Assembly (NCBI GenBank): GCA_031362405.1
Contig: JANLSO010000154.1
Location: 1 to 52,777 of the forward strand
Direction of reading: 5' to 3'
Origin: JANLSO01 sp031362405
GTDB taxonomy: Bacteria; Actinomycetota; Thermoleophilia; Miltoncostaeales; Miltoncostaeaceae
DNA length: 52,777 bases
Shown here: one piece after another, positions 17,061-24,125 of the stretch
Position numbering within the stretch: position 1 is the stretch's first letter
Layout: every line of letters begins with the position of its first letter
Program-made: the position numbers and the translations under genes
Notes under the pieces: model-generated
Told to the model about the DNA's origin: nothing
Databases searched by the model: none
Seen by the model: only the letters and a program-made list of their open reading frames with translations

Positions 17061-19244
17061 TCAGCGCCGGGCGGGAACCGTGAGCCGTGAGAGGCTCGTC
17101 GCGAGGGTCGCGGTATCGCGGACGCTGAAGGTGAAGCTCCCTTGGCGCATCTTTCGCGAGAGCGCCGCGGGGATGCGCACGGTCGACTTCCCCGCCGGGG
17201 CATCGAAGGTCAGTGAGCCCAGCGCGCGGCCCGCCCCCGTCGTCACGGTGATCTCCAGGCGCGCGGCCCGGGTGACGCGAATTGCCAGGCTGGTACGGCG
17301 ACCCGTGCGGATGGGCCGGACGGTCGGCGCGGGGCCGCGAGCGACGGCGGCCGTGACGATGAGCGAGCGGGCGGTTGCGGTCTCGGCGTTGCCCGCGCGG
17401 TCGACGGCGCGAACCGTCCACTCGCGCGAGCCCCGGGCCACCGAGACCGTGGCCTCGGTCGTGCCCACCGTGGCGACGACCCGCGTACCGATCAGCAGCA
17501 CGTAGTGGTCGATGCCCGAGTCGTCGTCGGTCGACGCCGTCCAGCGAAAGCGTGTGGCACCCGCCGCGATCGTGGCCGAGGCGGCAGGAGCAACCAAGGC
17601 CGGTGCCGTCGGCAGCGCCGTGTCGACGACGAAGGCGCCGTCGGGGGTCGCGGTCATGTGGCCGACTGTGTCGGTCGCCTCGACCCGCCAGGTGTGGCGA
17701 CCGGCGCCGAGGTCGGTCGTTGGGATCACCGAGGTTCCGGGCAGGGGGCCGGCAATCAGTGCGCCGTCGAGGAAGACCCGGTAGCCCGCGACACCGGATT
17801 CGTCCGTGGCGGCCTGCCAGGAGAGGATCGGGCGGCGCGAGGCGATCGCTGCGCCGCCTGCGGGGGTTTTGAGGCTGGGAACGGTTGGGCCGCTGGTGTC
17901 GATGGGCGTCCCGGAGGCGACCGCCAGTGTCCCGGGCAGCGAGAGTCGGCGGCCCGACGTTGTCAGCCCCGTGAGCGAGTCGAGCGACGTCCCGCCGTTG
18001 ACGAGGGTCGCCCGGACCTGTGTCGGGGTGAGCTCGGGGTGGTCTCCGAGCACGGCCGCGGCGACTCCTGTCGCGAAGGGGGTTGCCATCGAGGTGCCCG
18101 ACATGAATGAGTAGCCGCCTGGCACGGTGCTCGTGATGAACTCACCCGGCGCCCCGATATCCACGTAGGCCCCGCTGCGGTTCGAGAAGTTCGCCAGTGC
18201 TCCTGCGTGGGTGATGGCGGCCACCGTGACAAGGCTGGGCTCGGGGCACTTGGCCGGCCAGGTGCCGTAGCCGTCGAGGTTCTGGCCATCATTGCCCGCC
18301 GCCGCGACAACCAGCGTGCCCTGCGAGGCGGCCCAGGCGATCGCGTCACACATCGCGGGGTCGTACGAGGTGCCGCCGAACGAGGCGTTGACGACCTTCG
18401 CTCCGCGCGCCACCGCGTACTGGAGACCCGAGATGGCGTCGCTGTTCCATCCGGTGCCACCCGTTCCGATGAACTTCACGGGCAGGATGCGGGCGTTCGC
18501 GGCGACACCGGCGATGCCGATGCCGTTGTCGCGGGTCGCCGCGATGATCCCGGCAACGTGGGTACCGTGCCGGTCGTCGGTGGCGCTGTCGAAGACCGAT
18601 GCATTGTCGGCGGCGAAGTCCCACCCGGTTACGTCGTCAACGAAGCCGTTTGCGTCGTCATCGACGCCGTTCGCCGCGATCTCCGCGGTGTTCGTCGCGA
18701 GGCGCCCGGCGAGGTCGGGGTGGGTGATCTCGACCCCCGTGTCGAGCACGGCGACGATCGTCGGGGCGGCCGTCGGCGAGGCCTGGTTCCAGCCCGCGAG
18801 GGCTCCGATGTCAACTCCGGCAACGCCCCCGCTCCAGCTGGCGGTGTTCGACAGGCCCCACTGATAGCCGCCGGAGCCGATCCCGAACAGCGGGTCGTTT
18901 GGCGTCGAGACGCTCACGCGGCGAGCGAGTTCGACGGCGCGGTCGGCGTCGGTCGTCGCGAGATCGCGGCGGGCTTCCGAGAGGCTGACCGGGTCGGGCA
19001 GCGTGTAGGCCCGCCAACCGGCGGGGAGCGTCTCGACCGACGTCGCCCCGAGGGCGGCGCGGACCTGCGCACGGTCGACGCCGTCGGCCGCGCCGTCGAT
19101 CTTCACCAGCACCACGTCGGCACGTGTGGGTGCGGCTGCGGTGTCCGCGGCGACCGCTGCCGTGGGGTCACCGCCGGCGAGGGCAAGGGCGGCGATGGCC
19201 ACCACCGTACGAGTACGGCGAAGCGGCAGGGTCGGGCGGCGCAT
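17061..19244 (-). CDS. Secreted subtilisin-like serine protease (S8)
   Basis: 727 residues from the ATG at 19244; a TTG 14 codons upstream is less likely because the signal peptide starts at MRRPTLPLRRTR with a hydrophobic core at about 13-30. The catalytic triad is complete: D168 in AVLDTGVEI, H226 in DDRHGTHVAG, S385 in SGTSMATPF; the oxyanion asparagine is N318 in AAGND. Residues about 40-115 look like an inhibitor-type propeptide. The C-terminal third carries two fibronectin/Ig-like repeats with WRVEATDTVGH and WTVRAVDRAGN motifs, then a beta-rich tail with RLEITVTTGAGR. Probably an extracellular protease with cell-wall or substrate-binding modules. It faces away from the HU gene. Confidence 0.95.
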   Translation of the reverse strand: MRRPTLPLRRTRTVVAIAALALAGGDPTAAVAADTAAAPTRADVVLVKIDGAADGVDRAQVRAALGATSVETLPAGWRAYTLPDPVSLSEARRDLATTDADRAVELARRVSVSTPNDPLFGIGSGGYQWGLSNTASWSGGVAGVDIGALAGWNQASPTAAPTIVAVLDTGVEITHPDLAGRLATNTAEIAANGVDDDANGFVDDVTGWDFAADNASVFDSATDDRHGTHVAGIIAATRDNGIGIAGVAANARILPVKFIGTGGTGWNSDAISGLQYAVARGAKVVNASFGGTSYDPAMCDAIAWAASQGTLVVAAAGNDGQNLDGYGTWPAKCPEPSLVTVAAITHAGALANFSNRSGAYVDIGAPGEFITSTVPGGYSFMSGTSMATPFATGVAAAVLGDHPELTPTQVRATLVNGGTSLDSLTGLTTSGRRLSLPGTLAVASGTPIDTSGPTVPSLKTPAGGAAIASRRPILSWQAATDESGVAGYRVFLDGALIAGPLPGTSVIPTTDLGAGRHTWRVEATDTVGHMTATPDGAFVVDTALPTAPALVAPAASATIAAGATRFRWTASTDDDSGIDHYVLLIGTRVVATVGTTEATVSVARGSREWTVRAVDRAGNAETATARSLIVTAAVARGPAPTVRPIRTGRRTSLAIRVTRAARLEITVTTGAGRALGSLTFDAPAGKSTVRIPAALSRKMRQGSFTFSVRDTATLATSLSRLTVPARR

Positions 19245-19493
19245 GCTTGGTGTTTCGGAGTCGCCGGCGCCGCCCTGTCTAGGCAATACCTCTACTCATG
19301 TAACCGGCCGCTCAAGCCGAGGCGAGTCGCCCGCTCGGGGGCCCAAGAGCGCGATTTTTCTCCCGGAACGCCTCGGGAGGGCCGATTTAACGGCGTTTTG
19401 GCTCGAATTGCGGCTGTGAAAGGCAATCACATCCGCGCGCGCTGCTAGGTTCCCGTCGATTCCGCAAATGCGTGTTCTTATCAGGGGGTTCGG

Positions 19494-19805
19494 ATGAACA
19501 AGACCGAGTTCGTGGGGCATGTCGCCAAGCGTGCGGAGATGACCAACGCAGAGTCGGCCCGCGCCGTGCAGGCCTTCCTCGACGAGGTCTCCGATGCACT
19601 CAAGGGTGGAGAAGACGTCGCCTTCGCCGGCTTCGGGAAGTTCTCGATCTCGCATCGGGCCGAGCGGATGGGTGTCAATCCTCAGGACCCCAGCAAGAAG
19701 GTGAAGATCCCGGCCCGCGTTGTGCCGCGCTTCACTCCTGGGGCAGTCCTCAAGGAAAGCGTCGCGTCGGGCAACAAAAGCACCGCGAAGCCCAAGAAGA
19801 AGTAG
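19494..19805 (+). CDS. hup: HU-family DNA-binding protein
   Basis: 103 residues. The full HU fold is visible: MNKTEFVGHVAKRAEMTNAE, a VQAFLDEVSDAL helix, GEDVAFAGFGKFSISHRAER and GVNPQDPSKKVKIPARVVPR, the DNA-bending arm. The tail (STAKPKKK) is short and lysine-rich, a small version of the basic extensions seen in actinobacterial HU. It coats and bends DNA in the nucleoid. A GGGGG ribosome-binding site lies 5 bases before the ATG, giving it a real 5' leader, unlike several neighbours. The 207-base region before it (19287-19493) probably holds its promoter, perhaps using TAGGTT at 19446. Confidence 0.96.
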   Translation: MNKTEFVGHVAKRAEMTNAESARAVQAFLDEVSDALKGGEDVAFAGFGKFSISHRAERMGVNPQDPSKKVKIPARVVPRFTPGAVLKESVASGNKSTAKPKKK

Positions 19806-19897
19806 TCCGTCCTCGCTGAGCGGGGTTCGACGATCTGGTCGGACCTCGCTCGCGCGGGTAATGCCGTACGCCCGACGATCCATCCGGGCGGCGAAAC

Positions 19898-19903
19898 TAT
19901 GAT
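19898..19903 (+). promoter_or_regulatory. Candidate leaderless -10 box (TATGAT)
   Basis: A near-consensus TATGAT ends 8 bases before the ATG at 19912. No ribosome-binding site intervenes. Confidence 0.45.
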
Positions 19904-19911
19904 GGCCGACG

Positions 19912-20907
19912 ATGATCACCGCTGACCCCTCCATGCCGTTCGTCTGGCGGGACGGGGAGCGCGTTATCCGTTTCGGACGTGGTGTCGGCGCACGGGTGCT
20001 CGAGACGATCGACGGGCCGTACTCACTGCTGACCACCGAACGTGGCGCGGCGACCTCGCCCGATCTCGTCGCCGGCGCCGAAGAGATCCACCTTGTGCCT
20101 CGTGGGCAGGTCGATGCCCTTGCGGGCTCGCTGCGTACCGCGGTGCGGGGTGGCGTACTCGTCGCACTCGGCGGAGGACGGATCATCGATGTCGCCAAGG
20201 CGCTCGCGGCGGCGGCCGCCCCGCGCCGGGTCGTGGCCATCCCGACGACGCTGTCGGGCGCGGAGATGACCGCGATTCACCGGATGGCACGGGGAACCCC
20301 GGCGGGCCGCGCCCGTGTGCGCCCCGCGGTGGTCATCGCCGATCCCGAGCTGATGTGCTCTGGGCCGCCTGCCGCGCTGGCCGCGAGCGCGATGAACGCC
20401 CTCGGACATGCGATCGAGGCGCCGCTCACCCGCCGGGCGAACCCGGTGGCCACGATGGCCGCCCATGAGGCCGTGCGCCTCCTGGTTCGCGGCATGAGTG
20501 GCGGGACCCGCGACATCGATGCTCTCGCTCTCGCCGCGGTGCTGGCCGGATACGCCATCGGCGGCGCCGGCTACGGGTTGCACCACGTTCTCTCCCAGAC
20601 CCTCGCGAGAGATGCCGACGTGGGTCACGGTCCCGCGAACGCGTGCATGCTGCCGCACAGTCTGGGAGCACTCGAACAGCGTTCGGGTGCTCCGGTGGGT
20701 CCACCCGAGATCTCGGTCGATCAGTTGCGGGCCGTCGCGACGGATGCCGCGGGTCGGGCGGGTGCCGTCCGCCTGCGCGATCTCGGTGTCGGCGAACGCC
20801 AGCTCGGCGAGCTCGCCCAACGCGCTGCCCAGCGCGTCGAGCTGGAAGAAACCGCCCCCCGCGCCGATGCGACGGAGCTTCTGGCGATCTACACCGCCGC
20901 CTGGTGA
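19912..20907 (+). CDS. Iron-type alcohol dehydrogenase / maleylacetate reductase-like
   Basis: 331 residues. The Fe-ADH fold is evident: LVALGGGRIIDVAKALAAAA is the NAD-binding GGG motif, VVAIPTTLSGAEMTAIHR the following strand, NALGHAIEAPL the metal-binding segment, and YGLHHVLSQTL with GHGPANACMLPH the two histidine motifs. Overall length and the GGGR-IDVAK form are close to maleylacetate reductases, which act late in hydroxyquinol or resorcinol breakdown. No hydroxyquinol dioxygenase is adjacent, so the exact substrate is open; a general alcohol or glycerol dehydrogenase is an alternative. Transcription probably starts at TATGAT just before the ATG. Confidence 0.87.
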   Translation: MITADPSMPFVWRDGERVIRFGRGVGARVLETIDGPYSLLTTERGAATSPDLVAGAEEIHLVPRGQVDALAGSLRTAVRGGVLVALGGGRIIDVAKALAAAAAPRRVVAIPTTLSGAEMTAIHRMARGTPAGRARVRPAVVIADPELMCSGPPAALAASAMNALGHAIEAPLTRRANPVATMAAHEAVRLLVRGMSGGTRDIDALALAAVLAGYAIGGAGYGLHHVLSQTLARDADVGHGPANACMLPHSLGALEQRSGAPVGPPEISVDQLRAVATDAAGRAGAVRLRDLGVGERQLGELAQRAAQRVELEETAPRADATELLAIYTAAW

Positions 20908-20958
20908 CTTTCGGCGAGGCGGTTCGTACCGGCGACTCCTGATTCGAGAGCCAGGTGC

Positions 20959-20964
20959 TATCCT
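20959..20964 (+). promoter_or_regulatory. Candidate -10 box (TATCCT) of the infC operon
   Basis: TATCCT is 123 bases before the infC start and matches boxes before aceE and argB. A leader of this length could hold the autoregulatory structure often found before infC-rpmI-rplT, but I could not identify a specific fold. Confidence 0.35.
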
Positions 20965-21087
20965 GCGCCGGCTTGCCGATCGGGCGAGCCCATCCGTATG
21001 ACATTCGCCTCTCCCGCCATCTTCCTGACACTGCGCGCCCGCGTGCGTGGTTTTCGAGGTGCGGTCTGACGGCTTTGAGGGCAATAC

Positions 21088-21741
21088 GTGCCTCCTAGGC
21101 GCGGTCCCGACACTCGGCCCCCCGCGGGTCCGACGACGCGAATCAACGAAGCGATCCGCGCTGACGAAGTGCGCCTCATCGACGATGAGGGCGAGAACCG
21201 CGGCGTCGTGCCGTTGGCGCGCGCGCTCGATATTGCGGTGAACGCCAACCTTGATCTCGTCGAGGTCGCTGCCGATGCCCGCCCGCCGGTGTGCCGGATC
21301 ATGGATTACGGCAAGTGGCGCTACGAGCAGGAGCAGAAGGCCAAACTGGCCCGCAAGCACCAGAGCACGATCACGATCAAAGAGATCAAGTTCCGGCCGA
21401 AGATCGATCCGCATGACTACGTGACCAAGAAGGGTCACGTCGAGCGCTTCCTTCGGCACCGCGACAAGGTGAAGGTCACGATCATGTTTCGTGGCCGCGA
21501 GCTCTTGCATCCCGAGCGCGGAGAGGCCATCCTTCTCCGGCTCGCCGAAGAGTTGAAGGATCTCGCTCTCATCGAGAGCAAGCCGAATCTCGACGGGCGC
21601 AACATGGTGATGATGCTCGGGCCGAACAAAGACGCCGGGCTGGTCACCGCTGACGCCGCACCCGACGTCACCGCCGATGCTCTGCCCGACGACATCGTCG
21701 ACGCTGTACCCGAATTGGAAACCCCCTCCTCAGAGTCGTGA
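21088..21741 (+). CDS. infC: Translation initiation factor IF-3
   Basis: 217 residues from a GTG start. The N-domain begins TRINEAIRADEVRLIDDEGE and includes GVVPLARALDIAVNANLDLV; the linker is YGKWRYEQEQKAKLARK; the C-domain has IKEIKFRPKIDPHDYVTKKG, VERFLRHRDKVKVTIMFRGRE and a KPNLDGRNMVMML segment. IF-3 binds the 30S subunit, prevents premature 50S joining and checks the initiator codon. GAGGG lies 7 bases before the GTG. The C-terminal 35 residues form an acidic, Ala/Asp-rich tail beyond the usual end, seen in some actinobacteria. Rare-start regulation by IF-3 itself is known in E. coli (AUU); GTG here is common for the genome. Confidence 0.97.
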   Translation: MPPRRGPDTRPPAGPTTRINEAIRADEVRLIDDEGENRGVVPLARALDIAVNANLDLVEVAADARPPVCRIMDYGKWRYEQEQKAKLARKHQSTITIKEIKFRPKIDPHDYVTKKGHVERFLRHRDKVKVTIMFRGRELLHPERGEAILLRLAEELKDLALIESKPNLDGRNMVMMLGPNKDAGLVTADAAPDVTADALPDDIVDAVPELETPSSES

Positions 21742-21742
21742 C

Positions 21743-21940
21743 ATGCCCAAGATGAAGACCAGGCGATCCGCCGCCAAGCGGTTCAAGATCACTCCCACCG
21801 GCAAGGTGATGTTCTTGCCCGCCGGTCTACGTCACAACCTGGAAAACAAGACGGGCAAGCAGAAGCGTCACAACGCCGACCCCGAGGCAATGGCTCCTGA
21901 GCACGCCAAAGTTGCCAAGCGTCTGCTGGGGAGGCGCTAA
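21743..21940 (+). CDS. rpmI: Ribosomal protein bL35
   Basis: 65 residues starting MPKMKTRRSAAKRFKITPTG, with KVMFLPAGLRHNLENKTGKQ and a KVAKRLLGRR C-terminus: a full-length bL35. It packs inside the 50S subunit. The ATG lies one base after the infC stop, and its TAA overlaps the rplT ATG (TAATG), so infC, rpmI and rplT are translated as a unit. Confidence 0.97.
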   Translation: MPKMKTRRSAAKRFKITPTGKVMFLPAGLRHNLENKTGKQKRHNADPEAMAPEHAKVAKRLLGRR

Positions 21941-22311
21941 TGGCTCGCGTCAAACGCGCCGTCAACGCACACAAGAAGCGTCGCAAGGTCCTCGGCCAGA
22001 CCAAGGGTTACTGGGGCCTCAAAAAGTCGTCGTACAAGCGCGCGAAAGAGCAGCTGCAGCGCTCGCTGCGGTACGCCTACCGTGACCGGCGGGTACGCAA
22101 GCGTGAGTTCCGTCGCCTCTGGATCGCCCGCATCAACGCCGGCGCCCGCGAAAATGGCATCACCTACGGACAGCTCATCCATGGTCTCAACTTGGCCGGG
22201 ATCGAGCTGAACCGGAAGGTGCTCGCCAACCTCGCAACGCACGAGCCCCAGGCGTTCGCTTCCCTCTGCGCCCGCGCGCGCGACGCCCGCGCCGCCGCTC
22301 CGACCGCTTAG
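21940..22311 (+). CDS. rplT: Ribosomal protein bL20
   Basis: 123 residues. MARVKRAVNAHKKRRKVLGQ, TKGYWGLKKSSYKRAKEQLQ, YAYRDRRVRKREFRRLWIAR and NAGARENGITYGQLIHGLN are classic bL20. It is needed early in 50S assembly and represses its own operon in several bacteria. A GGGGAGG lies just before the ATG. The trmH-like frame that follows appears to begin inside or immediately after the rplT stop. Confidence 0.98.
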   Translation: MARVKRAVNAHKKRRKVLGQTKGYWGLKKSSYKRAKEQLQRSLRYAYRDRRVRKREFRRLWIARINAGARENGITYGQLIHGLNLAGIELNRKVLANLATHEPQAFASLCARARDARAAAPTA

Positions 22312-22384
22312 CTCTCCGCGGAACCCGGCCCTCCAGCTCGTTCGCGCGCTGGAGGCCAAGAAGGTTCGGCGCGACAAAAGGCTG

Positions 22385-23101
22385 ATGGTCGCCGAAGGGG
22401 AGGACCTCGTCGAGGCCGCCCTGGGTCGTGGGATGGTGCCGACGGTCGTTCTGTTCGATGCCGATCGTGTGTCGGCCGACGACCCCTTGGTCGTTGCGAC
22501 CGAGCGCGTCGCCGAGCGGTACGCCGTGCCGCCGTCGTTGATGTCGCGCGCCAGCGGGCTTGCGGCGCCGCCCCGGGTGATCGCGGTGATGCCCCAGCCG
22601 CCCGCACGCAGCTTCAAGGACGTCGAGTTCCCACCGACCTCGGCGCTCTACCTCGCCGGTGTGGCCGACCCGGGCAATGTCGGCACGCTGGTAAGAACCG
22701 CCGCCGCCCTCGGCTGCGCATGGGTTGCCCTGGGCCCCGGGTCGGCTGATCCGTTTCATCCCCGCGCGGTGCGTGCGGCCATGGGCGCGACCTTCTCGGT
22801 GCCGCTGCTCGAGGGAGTCACACCGTCCGATCTCGGCACGCGGTCGGGGTTCACGGTGATTGCGGCCGTCCCGCGTGGCGGCCTTGCCCCGTGGGAAGCC
22901 GACCTCACCGGGCCTATGGTGATCGCACTCGGCGGTGAGCGTCAGGGGCTCGACCCCGCGCTCGAGGAACTCGCCGCAGATGCTGGCGTGACGCGGGTCA
23001 CGATTCCCCAGCCGGGTGGCACCGAGTCGCTGAACGTCGCCGCCGCCGGTGCGGCGTTGCTCTTCGAGGCACTGCGCCAGCGCCTCACGTCGGTTTCGTG
23101 A
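22385..23101 (+). CDS. TrmH/SpoU-family rRNA/tRNA 2'-O-methyltransferase
   Basis: 238 residues from the first normal start (ATG 22385). The SPOUT knot is clear: motif 1 GNVGTLVRTAAALGCAWVAL, motif 2 MVIALGGERQGL and motif 3 TIPQPGGTESLNVAAAGAALL. These enzymes methylate ribose 2'-hydroxyls of tRNA or 23S rRNA; the target is not decided. In-frame sequence upstream to 22310 (SPRNPALQLVRALEAKKVRR) reads like the usual N-terminal domain start but has no ATG, GTG or TTG, so the true start may be non-standard (for example CTG at 22349) or inside rplT. It lies between rplT and pheS, a common genomic order for this methyltransferase. Confidence 0.93.
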   Translation: MVAEGEDLVEAALGRGMVPTVVLFDADRVSADDPLVVATERVAERYAVPPSLMSRASGLAAPPRVIAVMPQPPARSFKDVEFPPTSALYLAGVADPGNVGTLVRTAAALGCAWVALGPGSADPFHPRAVRAAMGATFSVPLLEGVTPSDLGTRSGFTVIAAVPRGGLAPWEADLTGPMVIALGGERQGLDPALEELAADAGVTRVTIPQPGGTESLNVAAAGAALLFEALRQRLTSVS

Positions 23102-23103
23102 TG

Positions 23104-23109
23104 TAGCCT
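23104..23109 (+). promoter_or_regulatory. Candidate leaderless -10 box (TAGCCT) before pheS
   Basis: TAGCCT ends 8 bases before the GTG chosen for pheS, with no ribosome-binding site. The identical hexamer is placed 7 bases before dnaE. Confidence 0.35.
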
Positions 23110-23117
23110 CGGATGTC

Positions 23118-24125
23118 GTGAGCGAACCGGACATCCAGGCCCTTCGCGACGCCGCTCTTGCGGCGATCGCCTCCGCGGCGACGCTATCGGACCTCGACCG
23201 TGTGCGCGTCGAACGCACCGGGAAGAAGAGCGCCCTCTCGGGCCTGCTCGCGGGGATCGGGAAGCTGCCTCCTGAACAGCGGGGGCCGGTCGGGAAACGA
23301 GCCAACGAGGCCCGCAAGGCGGTCGAGGCGGCTCTCGCGGCGCGCAACGACACGCTCGATGCCGCCGAGATGGGCGCCCGCCTCGCAGATGATCGCACCG
23401 ATGTCACCCTGCCCGGCGATCCGTTCCCCGTTGGGGCGCTGCATCTCCTGACCCAGGTGCGCCGCGAGGTCGAGGATGTCTTTCTAGCGCTCGGCTACCA
23501 GATCGTCGATGGCCCCGAGGTCGAGACCGACTGGCACAACTTCACGGCCCTGAACACACCCGAGGGGCACCCGGCGCGGTCGTCGAGCGACACGTTCTTT
23601 CTCGACGGCAACCCCGAGCGCCTCCTGCGGACGCAAACCTCGCCGGTGCAGATCCGCACGATGCAGGCGACCCCGCCGCCGCTTTATGTGATCTGCCCGG
23701 GCGCCGTGTATCGCCGCGACGACGTCGACGCCACACACAGCCCGATGTTCCATCAGGTCGAGGGCTTGGCCGTGGATGAGGGCCTGTCGATGGCCCACCT
23801 CAAGGGTACGCTCACCTACATGGTCCGCGAGTTGCTCGGTGAGCGTGAACTTCGCCTAGCCCCGCATTTCTTCCCATTCACTGAGCCGTCGGTCGACGTT
23901 CAGGTCAGCTGGACCGACAAACACGGCCGCACCGGCTGGCTCGAGATCGCCGGCGCGGGAATGGTCGATCCTAATGTGTTCGAGGCGGTCGGCTACGACC
24001 CGGAGAAGGTCACCGGTTTTGCGTTCGGCTTCGGCCTCGACCGGATCGCGATGATCCGCCACGGCGTTCCTGATCTGCGGCTGCTGTTCGAGGGTGACCT
24101 ACGCTTCTTGGAGCAGTTCGCGTGA
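23118..24125 (+). CDS. pheS: Phenylalanyl-tRNA synthetase alpha subunit
   Basis: 335 residues from GTG 23118; a longer frame from 23049 overlaps the methyltransferase and is not supported. The coiled-coil tRNA-binding arm covers about residues 1-85. Class II motifs follow: HPLLT-like LHLLTQVRREVEDVFLALGY, motif 2 YVICPGAVYRRDDVDATHSPMF with a FHQVEGLAVD strand, and motif 3 GFAFGFGLDRIAMIRHGVPDLR. PheS carries the active site that charges tRNA-Phe. The pheT GTG overlaps its TGA stop, as expected for an alpha2beta2 enzyme whose subunits are made in equal amounts. Confidence 0.97.
   Translation: MSEPDIQALRDAALAAIASAATLSDLDRVRVERTGKKSALSGLLAGIGKLPPEQRGPVGKRANEARKAVEAALAARNDTLDAAEMGARLADDRTDVTLPGDPFPVGALHLLTQVRREVEDVFLALGYQIVDGPEVETDWHNFTALNTPEGHPARSSSDTFFLDGNPERLLRTQTSPVQIRTMQATPPPLYVICPGAVYRRDDVDATHSPMFHQVEGLAVDEGLSMAHLKGTLTYMVRELLGERELRLAPHFFPFTEPSVDVQVSWTDKHGRTGWLEIAGAGMVDPNVFEAVGYDPEKVTGFAFGFGLDRIAMIRHGVPDLRLLFEGDLRFLEQFA

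Noticed and set aside
18207..19448. 413-codon plus-strand frame opposite the subtilase
   Set aside because: The subtilase triad and signal peptide are clear on the minus strand; this frame is compositional.
20023..21510. 495-codon minus-strand frame across the iron alcohol dehydrogenase and infC
   Set aside because: It runs antisense through two well-supported genes and has no recognisable fold or ribosome-binding site.
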